NCBI GenBank assembly: GCA_903862845.1
Contig: CAIOZS010000095.1
Location: 1 to 35,406 of the forward strand
Length of the DNA stretch: 35,406 bases
DNA from: an uncultured Thermoleophilia bacterium
Lineage (GTDB): Bacteria > Actinomycetota > Thermoleophilia > UBA2241
Direction: 5' to 3'
Positions 1 through 9,500 of the stretch are shown one piece after another. Position numbers and translations under genes: made by a program. Positions within the stretch are counted from its first letter, which is position 1. Each line of letters opens with the position of its first letter. The notes below the pieces were generated by a model. That model worked only from the letters and a program-made list of their open reading frames with translations, did not search any database and was not told the DNA's origin.

Positions 1-951
1 CACGACGGCGGCCGGCTGACCGGCCTGACGGCGCGCCAGATGCGCGGAGCGCGCCGGCCGGCGACGCTGGTTGTGGGCCGCCTCGATCAGCAGCCGGCGG
101 GCGTGGTTGTTGCCGGCCCGAGTGATCGAGCCCTGCCGGCGGCGCTCACCCGAGGAGGACTCAGAAGGGTACGAGGCCCAGGTAGGCCATGAAGGCGGGC
201 GCAGCCCTGAAACGCGAGAAGTCGCCGATCTCGGCGACGAGCCCGATGGCGGTCAGCGTGTCGACGCCGCGCAGGCAGCGCAGGTGCCCGACCAGCTCGC
301 GAAAGTCGTCGTCAGCGGCCCACTCGTCGGTCTCGCGCTCCAGCGTCTCGATGCGGCGGTCGAGCAGGTCGCAGGCGAGCAGGTAGTCATCGAAGGCCGC
401 CTGCTGGGCGGCGTGCTCGAAGGCCTGGCGGCCGAGCCACTCACCGGCGCGCGAGGGTCCAGCTCTTGCCGGGCAGGCGCCGGCCGCCGCGCAGCACGAA
501 CTTGCCGAGCCGCTGCCGCGCCCGGGCGCGATCCTGACGGGCGTCCTGGACGCGCGCGGATCAGGTCACGCACGGCCTCCTGCCCGGGGCTCGGCACCCA
601 GACCGGCGCGGGGCATCCCGCCCTGGTAGAGCAGCGCCAGCTTGCGGGCGTCGCGCTTGTCGGCTCTCGACCCGGTCACTGCTGCGCCGAGGCACGAGCC
701 CGGGAGCGACGACGTCGCAGTGAAGGCCGGCGTCGCGCAGCTGCCGGGCGAGACCGAAGCCGTTGGGGGCCGGCTTCGTAGCAGACCCGCGCGACTCCCG
801 CGCGCCGCAGCTCACGCTCGACCAGCTGGCAGTCGAAGGGCAAGGTGCGCTCGCCCTCGAGCTCGTCCCTCAGCACCACGGCCAGGCGGATCGAGGCGGC
901 ATGCACGTCCAGGCCCGCAACCCGAAGGTGGGTGGTCGTAGCATCTGACAT
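1..951 (-). pseudogene. IS110-family transposase, frameshifted and cut by the window edge
   Basis: Read on the minus strand from ATG at 951, which has a GGAGGT ribosome site at 961-966. The product begins like an IS110 transposase: GLDVHAASIRLAVV, the DEDD-type N-terminal domain, then an YEAGP motif. The reading frame then changes several times: near 725, again in the stretch 600-700, near 440, and near 165, where one extra base turns GLVPSE into GLVPF-stop. Read across these breaks, the C-terminal IS110 domain is still clear: LTAIGLVAEIGDF, then AYLGLVP, then GSITRAGNNHARRLLIEAAH. The 3' end lies beyond base 1. IS110 elements use a DEDD transposase and bridge RNA and often lack terminal inverted repeats, so the element's ends are not expected to be obvious. 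The several indels point to a dead copy, although clustered sequencing errors cannot be excluded. Family assignment is firm; inactivity is likely. Confidence 0.85.
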
Positions 952-1243
952 GTGGTCGGTACCTCCGAGACGTATGTGCGGAGAGGCCGTTCGGCAACCC
1001 GCGATACCATACGCCTCGGGCGCCGACCACATCCATGATATCTAGCAGTGCCAGCTCGAGGGGTACGCTCGCCCCGTGAGGTCGCCCATCATCCCAATGC
1101 CACCACGACTGGTGCCACGAATCCGCAGGTATCGCCACTTGGTCAAGAGCACGGGTCTTCGCCCAGTATCAGGATCCGGAGGGAACGCCGCCCAAGCGAA
1201 GGCCGCCGCCTCGCGTGGAGCTGCGCCGCCGCTTGACCCCTGG

Positions 1244-4200
1244 TCAGTACACTGTGAGCGTGTTGCTGCCGAGCACGACCTGCGTGTTGCCGGCCTGGTC
1301 TTCGGCGCTTACCGCGAACGTGTAAGTACCTTTGGCCAGGGTGCACTTCCAAGTGCTGATCGGCGCCGAAAACTCCTGCCCTGTGGCCAGCCAGCCCAGC
1401 GGAAGGGTCTTGACCGTCTGGTTGCCACCGTCCTTGACCACCATCGTGACCTTCGCCTTGGGGCTGAGGTCGTCGTTCACCCAGAAGGAGAACGACGGGC
1501 GCGAACCGAAGGCGACCGAGGCCGGCGCCGGGGCATAGGTCTGCGGCCCGATGAAGTCGACCGTCACCCAGGCGTGCAAGGGTACTTCGTAGTCTCCCTG
1601 CTTCAGCCAGTACGGATCGAGCTCGATGTTGCCCACGTTGTCTAGCGACTGGTAATAGATCAGGTGCCTCGCGCCGGGCGCGTCGCCGAGCGTGCTGAAG
1701 GTCACCGACGTGCCGTACTGCCAAGGCCAGGCGTCCCAATCGCCGAGTGGTGGCTCGACCTGCCCATTGACGCCGGGTGGATCGACGATCCACCGGGTCC
1801 AGGCGGTGCCGGACTTCTCGTCGGTGGCAGCCAGCGTAATCGAGGACGTCATGAGCCAGCCGTTGGCCGGCGCGAACGTCGTGTCCGGCGGCAGCCTGTC
1901 GAACGACAGGATGGTGCCGCGGTCGCCGACCGCCCACGCGTTGAGCCAGTCGACCACGGCAAGGCTGTTGAGCTGGTTCTCCTGGCCGCTCCCGCCCGAG
2001 TGGTTCAGGCGGTGGGTGCCAAGCGTGACGGTGAAGACGGCGGAACTGGTGCCGGTGCCGATCGGCGTCGTGACGCTGATGGGGCCCGTGGTGGCACCCG
2101 TCGGGACTGTGGTCGTGATCCGCCGGTCGCTGTCCACCATGAAGTCCGCGACGATACCGTTGAATGCGACCGAGGTGGCGCCGGTGAACTTGGCACCAGT
2201 CAAGGTCACGACCGTGCCAACGGCGCCCGAGATCGGAGTGAAGCTCTCGATGGAGGGCAGCAAGATCACGGTGAAGCTCCTAGCGCTGGTCCCGGTGCCG
2301 TCGGGCGTGGTGACGGCGATCGTCCCTGTGGTGGCGGCGAGCGGCACGGTGGCCGTTAGTTGCGTGTCGCTGTCTACCCTGAAGGTGGCTGCGGCGCCGT
2401 TGAAAGCGACCGCAGTGGCGCCGGTGAAGCCGCTGCCGATCAGGGTCACGGAGGTGCCCGCCGAGCCTGACTCCGGGGTGAAGGACGCGACCGTCGGCAT
2501 GGGCGCCTCGGGTGCCGCGGAAGCGCGCGCGGCGAGGGACGTCAGGGGCGTTGCGCCCGTCACGGTGAATCTCTCGACGCTGATGCCGGTGCCGCGCGAC
2601 GTTGTGACGGCGATCTTGCCAATTCCGGCGCCTCTCGGCACGACCACCGTGAGCTCCGAATCGGAGAGAACCTCGGCGGCTACGGGGCTGGCGTCCTGGA
2701 AGGTGACCGTGGTCTTGATCGGCTTGGTGCTGGTGAAGCCGCTGCCGTACAGCGTCACGGTCGTACCCACAGCACCAGAAGAGGGCACGAAACTCGAGAT
2801 CGTCGGCGGGAATCGCCACGCACCGCCGTTGCGCGTCCAGATCGCGCCGTTCTCGCCCAGGATCCAGCCGTTCGCGTCGTCGGGCAGGCCCAGGGAAGTG
2901 GCAGGGATGTCGCAGAGACCGACGTCCATGAAGTGATAGAAGGGAGGGTTTTGGACAACTTCGTCGACGGCGATGGCGGCGTACGACCAGGAAGCTCCAC
3001 CGCCGCTGTAGAGCTGGCTGTTGTCGCCGACCACGGTGAGCGTGCCGGAGACTGGGTCCATCGTGATCGAGCGCAAAGGAGCGCTCGGCGTCGGCTCGGG
3101 CTTGGCATCAATCCACGTCACGCCGCCGTCGATGGTCGTCCAGATGACGCCATTGCCGCCGACCGACTCGGTCTGCCCGCCGACCGCCACACCGTTCATG
3201 GCATCGGTGAAGGCGACGTCACGCAGCGTCGTCGCGCCCACGGTACTGAACCACCAGGTGCGGCCTCCGTCGATCGTGCGCACGACGATGCCGCTGGTGC
3301 CGACCGCCACTCCGTGGTTGACGTCAGTGAAGTCGACCGCCGCCAGACCGGGGCTGGTGGTGCGGTTGAGCTGGTACTTCCAGAGAAGCCCGCCGTCGTC
3401 GGTGCGCAGGACGACTGTGCCGTAGCCGGCGCCCAGGTCGGCGTAGGGCACCTGCGGACCCGAGCAGCCGACGGCCCAGCCGATCTTCTCGGTGACCATG
3501 TCGATGCCCTCGAGCGAGATGCCGGAAGGGACGCTCGCCTCTTTCCAGGTACGGCCGCCGTCGGTGGTCCACAGAATGGTCGACTTCCAGCCGACCGCCC
3601 AGCCCAGTTTCGAGTCCATGAACTGCACATTGGTCAAGTTATTGCGCACGCCGGGCGAGGATTGGGTCCAGGCGCTGGTGGCGGCATCCCGGCTCAGGAA
3701 AAGGGCGCCGTCGCCGACCGCTATCGCCATGGTCGAGGCGAAGGCGACTGCCTCAGGCTTGACCGTCGTCTGAGCGTACTCCTGGGTCCAGGTCGCACCC
3801 CCGTCCTTGCTGTTGAGCACGAAGCCGACCCAGTCAAACACGCTTTGGGTCTGCCCACTCACATAGCACTCGCCGGCCGGCGAAGCGGCAAGATCGGTGA
3901 TCGTCGCCCCATCCTTGGTCGTCTGGGCAGTCCACGTGCTGCCGCCGTCGGTCGTCTTCCAGATCGTCGCGGGCGCGTAGTCGGCGAGGGACGCCGTCGC
4001 CAGCCAGCCATCGGCGGCAGTGGTGAAGTCCATCGCGCTGATCTCGGCCCTGCCATCGCCGAAACGCGTGATCGACCAGGTGTCGCCCGCGTCGCTGGTC
4101 TTGAGCACCACGTAGCCCCAGTCGCCCGTGGCGGCGTCGTAGCCCCAGCCCGTCGCCCAACCGGTGGTGGCGTTCACGAAATCCACCTGCATGAGGAGCT

Positions 4201-4750
4201 GCACGTCCGCCTTGCTGTCGCTGCTGGTCCACTGTTTGGCGATCGTCCAGGTGTCGCCGCCGTTGGTGGTCCTGATAATGCGGCTGGCGTTGCCGCCGCC
4301 GTCGACGGCGTAGGAGCCGCAGGCCCAGCCGTGGGAGGCATCGACGAAGGTCACGTCGGTGAACCGATAGGCGCCGGCGCGAATCAGGTGCTGAGCCGTC
4401 CAGCTCACGCCGGCGTTGGTCGTCTTGATCACGCCGCCGTCGCCGACGGCCCAGCCCGTCGAGGCGCCGACGCAATCGACGGCCAGCAGCGTACTGCTCA
4501 TGCCGGAGGACCGGCGCGTCCACGTGGCGCCGTCGGTGGACGTGAAGACCGTCCCAGCATCGCCGACGGCGATGGCGCTGGCGCCCGTCACGGCGACATC
4601 GTGCACCGAGTCGCCTTGCGCGAGGGGGTTCTGCCAATACCAGCCGCCGCTCGTCCTCTCGAACGCCGAGGCGGCGCCGACGTCGACCACCAACAGCGCC
4701 GCGCACGCTATCGCGGCGAGGATGGAGCTGCGAACGGACCATCGTCTCAT
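1244..4750 (-). CDS. Secreted Ycf48/BNR-repeat propeller protein with three IPT/TIG domains
   Basis: The 1168-residue product starts at ATG 4750, preceded by a GGGGGG-rich ribosome site. An upstream in-frame start at 4810 would put 20 charged residues before the signal peptide and is less likely. Residues 1-30 are a signal peptide ending near AASAF. Residues 35-650 contain about a dozen repeats of the type GWAVG...G.I..T.DGG.TW, the Ycf48/photosystem II stability factor-like BNR propeller pattern. Three IPT/TIG immunoglobulin-like domains follow (about 649-731, 752-828 and 832-909), then one more propeller-type strand (AWAVGDRGTILSF, about 938-950) and a C-terminal region (955-1168) that resembles Ig-like or FlgD-like folds. 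No transmembrane anchor or sorting motif is seen at the C terminus. The role is unknown; a surface-adhesion or carbohydrate-contact function is only a guess from the domains. It lies 102 bases downstream of the lipoprotein gene and is probably co-transcribed with it. Confidence 0.9.
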   Translation of the reverse strand: MRRWSVRSSILAAIACAALLVVDVGAASAFERTSGGWYWQNPLAQGDSVHDVAVTGASAIAVGDAGTVFTSTDGATWTRRSSGMSSTLLAVDCVGASTGWAVGDGGVIKTTNAGVSWTAQHLIRAGAYRFTDVTFVDASHGWACGSYAVDGGGNASRIIRTTNGGDTWTIAKQWTSSDSKADVQLLMQVDFVNATTGWATGWGYDAATGDWGYVVLKTSDAGDTWSITRFGDGRAEISAMDFTTAADGWLATASLADYAPATIWKTTDGGSTWTAQTTKDGATITDLAASPAGECYVSGQTQSVFDWVGFVLNSKDGGATWTQEYAQTTVKPEAVAFASTMAIAVGDGALFLSRDAATSAWTQSSPGVRNNLTNVQFMDSKLGWAVGWKSTILWTTDGGRTWKEASVPSGISLEGIDMVTEKIGWAVGCSGPQVPYADLGAGYGTVVLRTDDGGLLWKYQLNRTTSPGLAAVDFTDVNHGVAVGTSGIVVRTIDGGRTWWFSTVGATTLRDVAFTDAMNGVAVGGQTESVGGNGVIWTTIDGGVTWIDAKPEPTPSAPLRSITMDPVSGTLTVVGDNSQLYSGGGASWSYAAIAVDEVVQNPPFYHFMDVGLCDIPATSLGLPDDANGWILGENGAIWTRNGGAWRFPPTISSFVPSSGAVGTTVTLYGSGFTSTKPIKTTVTFQDASPVAAEVLSDSELTVVVPRGAGIGKIAVTTSRGTGISVERFTVTGATPLTSLAARASAAPEAPMPTVASFTPESGSAGTSVTLIGSGFTGATAVAFNGAAATFRVDSDTQLTATVPLAATTGTIAVTTPDGTGTSARSFTVILLPSIESFTPISGAVGTVVTLTGAKFTGATSVAFNGIVADFMVDSDRRITTTVPTGATTGPISVTTPIGTGTSSAVFTVTLGTHRLNHSGGSGQENQLNSLAVVDWLNAWAVGDRGTILSFDRLPPDTTFAPANGWLMTSSITLAATDEKSGTAWTRWIVDPPGVNGQVEPPLGDWDAWPWQYGTSVTFSTLGDAPGARHLIYYQSLDNVGNIELDPYWLKQGDYEVPLHAWVTVDFIGPQTYAPAPASVAFGSRPSFSFWVNDDLSPKAKVTMVVKDGGNQTVKTLPLGWLATGQEFSAPISTWKCTLAKGTYTFAVSAEDQAGNTQVVLGSNTLTVY

Positions 4751-4852
4751 CGGACACCCCCCGTGCCTCTCACATCGGTCACCGGCCTGCCTCTGACTCT
4801 CTCGCCGCACGCACGCGCGATCTCGCCCCAGGCGCTCGCCCGGGGCAGCCGG

Positions 4853-6049
4853 TCACCTCAAGGCCCCCAGCCTGGCCATGCCCTGCTGGAGGTAGGGGGT
4901 CGCCTGCTCGAGTGTCGCGGCGCCGGCAGCCCCGGCGCCGGCGGTGTTACGCTGGGTGGCGGCGGTGAGCTGCGTGGCGCCTTGGCGAACCAGCGACAGT
5001 CCCTTGAGGTACTCCTTGTAGGCGCCTGCCATCAGGCGACCGGCGGCCGGCGTACCGAGCCACCGGTCGCACTTGTCCTGCAGGAAGCTCATGTTGAGGC
5101 AGAACGACGCCACCAGATCCTCGCTCCACGGCATCTTCTGGTCCTTGAGCGTGCTGTTGGTCTGATCGAGAACCGCGGTGAGCCATGAGTCGAGCTCGGC
5201 GATCTCGGAGATCTGCCGGGCCTCGGCTGCGGTGATCGTGGGGGTGGGTGTCGGCTTCGGAGTGGGCTTCGGAGTGGGGTTCGGACTTGGGTCTGGATTC
5301 GGATTCGGATTCGGGTTCGGCGCCGGCTGCGGCGCCGGCTGCGGCGCCGACGTCGAGGACGAAGCAGGAGTGGTGGTGGCCGGCGCCGACCATGCGGCCG
5401 CCAGATACAGGCCCCCGTAGAGGTTGCGAAGCTCGATGCCCCAGTCGGCGACCCTCAGGGTCTCGCCCGCCAAAGGGGTGGCGAGGCGCGTGAACTGGGC
5501 CGCGATGGCGACCTTCTGCTCTTCTGTCGTGGCGTTCACGAAGCTCTGCGTGAGCAGCGAGAGACGGACAACCCTGCGCATGAGAAGGCGCGCGCTTTCG
5601 TGTAGCACTGAGAAGCGCGCGCTGGGCGACGGTCTCGAGGCCGCGGCTTCGGCCTGACGGCCGATGCGCCCGGCAAGCGTCGCCAAGGCGGCAGGATCGG
5701 CGCCGGACCCGGCCAGCGCGGCGTACTCGGTGGCCTCTTGACTGATGGTGCTCCACGTGACCTTGAGGCCGCGAAGATACTCCTGCTCGGCGGCGCTGAA
5801 GCCTTGGGACTCGGTGACGACGAGGCTGAACAGCGGAGTCTCGGCGGCGCCCACCTGCGCCCACAGCGGGCCGATGGAAGCCGCAGCCGGCGCGGGCGCC
5901 GGCGTCTCGGTGGCGGGTGCCGTGGAGGATCCGCAGCCCGCCAGCAAGACCACCAGCATCATTGCGGCGACTGCGGCGCCGATGATCGCGATGATGCCGT
6001 CCCGCCGGCACGCGATGTGGCCACGGCGCACCTTCTTGGTCGCATTCAT
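4853..6049 (-). CDS. Lipoprotein with a proline-rich linker, function unknown
   Basis: The 398-residue product is taken from ATG 6049 because GGGGGAG lies six bases upstream. ATGs at 6064 and 6055 are too close to, or ahead of, that site. The N terminus is MNATKKVRRGHIACRR followed by a hydrophobic stretch and the lipobox LLAGC, with Cys39 as the lipidation site. The mature protein has a helical domain (about 60-220), a low-complexity linker of PNP, PKP and PTP repeats (about 240-275), and a second helical domain (about 280-398) with two cysteines (in FCLN and DKCDR). I recognise no family. The design resembles a surface lipoprotein with two helical domains held apart by a stiff linker. The propeller gene follows on the same strand, so the two may work together at the cell surface. 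Confidence 0.8.
   Translation of the reverse strand: MNATKKVRRGHIACRRDGIIAIIGAAVAAMMLVVLLAGCGSSTAPATETPAPAPAAASIGPLWAQVGAAETPLFSLVVTESQGFSAAEQEYLRGLKVTWSTISQEATEYAALAGSGADPAALATLAGRIGRQAEAAASRPSPSARFSVLHESARLLMRRVVRLSLLTQSFVNATTEEQKVAIAAQFTRLATPLAGETLRVADWGIELRNLYGGLYLAAAWSAPATTTPASSSTSAPQPAPQPAPNPNPNPNPDPSPNPTPKPTPKPTPTPTITAAEARQISEIAELDSWLTAVLDQTNSTLKDQKMPWSEDLVASFCLNMSFLQDKCDRWLGTPAAGRLMAGAYKEYLKGLSLVRQGATQLTAATQRNTAGAGAAGAATLEQATPYLQQGMARLGALR
5238..5349 (-). repeat. Short in-frame repeats coding the Pro-rich linker of the lipoprotein
   Basis: This stretch consists of imperfect six-base units (GGATTC, GGCTTC or GGAGTG on the plus strand) followed by GGCGCCGGCTGC units. On the minus strand they code for QPAP repeats, then NP repeats, then TPKP repeats. 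The units stay in frame, so copy number could vary by slippage and change the linker length without breaking the gene. Confidence 0.7.
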
Positions 6050-6277
6050 CGCCATCTCCCCCATAGGGTCCCCGCCCCAGCGGCGGTGCGACTCGCACCA
6101 CGTTGGTCACGTTCTACCCCCGGCCGTCAATTCGCTAACTGCACGACCGTTGGGGCGACTTGAAGTGGATTGTTACTTCGAGAGGGACTACCGTCATCCG
6201 TTTCTCGCATACCGGAACAGCAAGAACCCATTGCGGGAGGTGCCTGCGTGGGGAGGTGCTGCCGGTCTTGGCGGTAG
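6050..6277. other. Intergenic, no gene seen
   Basis: This stretch lies between the lipoprotein start and the possible small ORF at 6278-6517. It is less GC-rich than the neighbouring genes. I see no convincing coding frame, RNA gene or clear terminator. If the small ORF is not real, the empty stretch extends to 6590. The lipoprotein promoter should lie here, but no strong -35/-10 pair stands out. Confidence 0.5.
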
Positions 6278-6517
6278 TCAGCGGGAACCCTTGGTGGTGG
6301 GTGGTGTCAGCGTGCGGAGTTGTTTCGGCAGTCTGGGCGATTGCCTCCGGGTTTGGTCGAGCCGCTTGCGAGTGAAGGTTTGCTTGGCGTTTGCCGAACC
6401 GCCGGGCTCGCTGAGACCGTCGGCCACGACCTGCGCTAAATGCACGCCCACACCGTCTCTCCGCGCAACGGTCTGGCCCGCGTACTCCCTGGGGGACTTC
6501 AGTGTGCCGACGATCAT
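6278..6517 (-). CDS. Possible small basic protein at the end of the defence operon
   Basis: A 79-residue frame starts at ATG 6517 with a strong ribosome site, GGAGGGAGG, about four bases upstream. It begins MIVGTLKSPREYAGQTVA and ends with a basic, proline- and threonine-rich tail. It lies 73 bases downstream of the methylase gene on the same strand and shares the lower GC content of that gene's 3' half. I recognise no family. The good ribosome site and the position argue for a real accessory gene. The low-complexity C terminus and short length argue for chance. An ATG at 6538 in the same frame is possible but would place the ribosome site inside the gene. Confidence 0.4.
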   Translation of the reverse strand: MIVGTLKSPREYAGQTVARRDGVGVHLAQVVADGLSEPGGSANAKQTFTRKRLDQTRRQSPRLPKQLRTLTPPTTKGSR

Positions 6518-6590
6518 GGCCCCTCCCTCCGCAATCATGCACGTATCGGCACTCTATCAGCGGCGCCTGCCGCCGTGGCTTCCGCTGCCC

Positions 6591-9500
6591 TCAGCCGCTC
6601 GTGCGCTCGTACTCCTCGAGAATCAGTCGCTTCGAGCGATACTCGCCGTACTTCGCTTGCTCCCGCTGTCTCACGATAGGAAACGTATCCAGGATGAAGT
6701 CCATCTCATCGGCACTCAGGCCAAACGCATCGCGCGCGACAATCGCATCGATTTGCGCGCGCAGCTCGAGTCTCAGGTCCTCATCGACGACTCCCACTGG
6801 CGTCCCGCCCGTTGTGCCAGCGGAGGCGACCCAGCCTTCCGGCATGCGAGCGTCCCAGTAGTCATCCATCTCCGGCCCGCAACAGCTAAGAGCCAGCGCA
6901 AGCGGGACAAGACGGCGTGCCAGGGGATGGTCCCGGTCGACGCGGGGGAAGGGCAGACTGTCGACCAGCGTGTACGACATCTTGAGGGCGACCTTCTTCC
7001 TCGCCAGGAAGTCCATGGCGAAGGAGTTGGCAACAGCGAGCCACAGCATGTTGGCCCAGTCCCAACCATCTTCAAACAAGATCGTCGGGACCTTCTCGCC
7101 TGCAAGGACCCCCGCCGGGATTAGAGCAGCAACAAGAGAACGCTCGTTCGTAGGGCTTGCCACGTCACAAAACCCAGTCCGAAACCGCGCTGTGCGTCCT
7201 CGGGCCTTTCCCGGCACGTCCTCGGGTGATACCCGCCACTGAGGTTGGATAGACTTCTCGGAGCTGCCAAAGGTGAGGTCTTGCCAGACAGCAGACCTGC
7301 CGCGCCCACTCCGATATCCTTTGGCGCGGTGGTCGAACTGGCCAACCATCCGCCCTTCGTACAGCGGCAGCCCGTTGCGACCACTCCCGAAGACGCCGTT
7401 CTCGTTGCCCATGCCCAGCTCGCGCATGTATGTGCGCATGGGGGATCCGGCGCTTTCGTCACCGAACTTGGGCCAGCGCGCATACATCTTCGTAGCGACA
7501 TCGATGTCGCGCTGATCGGCAAGCTCCATGATGGCGAGCGCATCGGGTGAGAACTCCCGCACCATCGACGTGGGAATGCTGAGGCCGCCCATTCGCCGTG
7601 CCTCGTTCAGGGCAGCCAATGTCCGGATGTTGAAGGAGGCGTGAAAGCGAGTAGTGTCGCCGCCAAGGCGGGCGGCGTAGAGAGCGAACTTCGTCCGACT
7701 ATCGATCCCCTTGAACCACACCTCACGCGCGTTCTCGAAACCAAGCAACTCTCGCAGCGAACACTCGGAGAACAGCGCTGCTCGAATCGCAGCGCAGTTG
7801 GCTCCGTTGTAGATGCCCTCCGGAACAAGCTGTGCGACGAATCCGCCATCGCGCGCAGTCTGGAGCGCGATTTCGATGAACATGCGGAAGACATTGAAAT
7901 CGCCTTTGCCGAGATTGCCCTCGGCGAACAGTCGGTAGCGACCACTGTCCTTCATGAAGTGAGCGCCGGCGAAGAGGTCGCGGCGCGTCGTTCGCCAAAC
8001 GCTTTCTATGTCGGGTGACGTCAGGAGCTCTTCGATGATGGCCGCCTGCCGGACCTTGTCCACATGGCGCACTTGCGGATCGAACGACGAGAAGAACTCC
8101 TTCGCGTCTGGACTCAGAGTGTCCCACGGCGGGTTGCCCACCACCACATCGAACCCGCCGTTCCAGCCCGTCTGCTCGTTCTCGGCGCTTCGGTCGCTCG
8201 CGGGCACGCGAAACACGTCGGGGAACTGTAGGTGCCAGTGGAAGAACCTGTAACGCGTGGCCAGCCGCTGCACCTCCTCCGGCAACCATACGGGCACGCC
8301 GTGCGGGTTCTCCTCGATCCTGCGGAAGACCTCCTCGGTGATCGGGTAGGTCGTCTCTCTCGTCTTGGGCTGGACGAACGCGGCGCACCACGCGTCGGCG
8401 AACAGCTTGCCGTACAGGTAATCGCTCGAGCGCACCACGCGCTCGTAGCGCGCCTGCTTCTCGCGCACGCCCTCGGGGGTGGCGTCGTCGATGTCGTCGA
8501 GGTCCATCATGCCGCTGGCGAGGCTGCCGAGGCGCTCCCAGGGCTCCAAGGCGCGCCCGAACAGGCTCGTCTGGCCCATGCGCTCCTTTCTGTTCTGCTT
8601 GCGCAGCTCTGTGCACACCTTCTTGTCGTCGCCCTCGATGGCCTTGAAGGCGTCGTCGGGGATGCCCTCGCGCAGCAGCGCCGGCGTGACGCCGAGCAGG
8701 CTGTTGCCGCACTGGATGCGGTGGTCGAGAAACGAGAGCGGCTTGCCGGGCTCGAGCGCCTCCATCCACAGGTTCACCTTGCAGAGCTCGACCGCCATGG
8801 GGTTGATGTCGACGCCGTAGATGCAGTGGCTGATCACGTCGCGCAGGGCCTGGCGCATGGCCTGGGGGGACGGCTCGTCGTCGCCGGTGCGCACGGCGGC
8901 CAGCCGGCGCGCCAGGCGGTGGGCGGCGCCGATGAGGATGTGGCCGCAGCCGCAGGCCGGGTCGCAGATCTTGAGGTCGAGGAGGGCGCGCTCGCGCTCC
9001 CCTGTTGCGGCCGCCTTGAGGCGCTCGTCGATGACGGGGTCGAGCGCCGTGTCGAGCAGGCATTGGGTGAGGCTCGATGGCGTGCTGTAGCTGCCGGTGG
9101 TCTTGCGCTCGCTGCCACTCACCACGCGCAACGCGAAGGTCGCCGCCTCGCGGTTCAGATCGGGCTGCATCTCGAGCAGCGACTCGTAGACCGAGCCGAG
9201 CTCCTCGGCGCCGAGGTTGCGGAAGTCGATGGGGCGCAGCGAGCGACGGTCGCTGGTGAAGGCGAGGTTGCGCACTGCCTCGAGGAGGTCGCGGTTGGCG
9301 AGGCGACAGCCGAGCAAGTCTACGACCGATTCATCCGCGAACAGCATGCTGCCCAGCGGCGGCAGGCCGAGCTCTGGGCAGCCGTCGCCGCCGAGCTTCT
9401 GCATCACCAGGTGGAGGCTCTCGAAGAGGTCGGTATGCCGCGAGCCGCGGCGACGCTCGGCCAGGTGACGCAGGCGCTCCGCGGAGTAGTAGGCGGCGTA

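Noticed and set aside
71-781. Plus-strand open frame of 236 codons at the left edge
   Set aside because: It is antisense to the IS110 transposase, whose conserved motifs are all on the minus strand.
4825-4846. Imperfect hairpin GCCCC...GGGGC between the lipoprotein and propeller genes
   Set aside because: Arms are short with a mismatch and a very small loop. Too weak to call a terminator in DNA this GC-rich.
2933-5188. Long plus-strand open frame antisense to the propeller and lipoprotein genes
   Set aside because: Its product is rich in Gly, Arg, Ala and Val with no domain. It is the antisense shadow expected in GC-rich coding DNA. The minus-strand frames have signal peptides and repeats.
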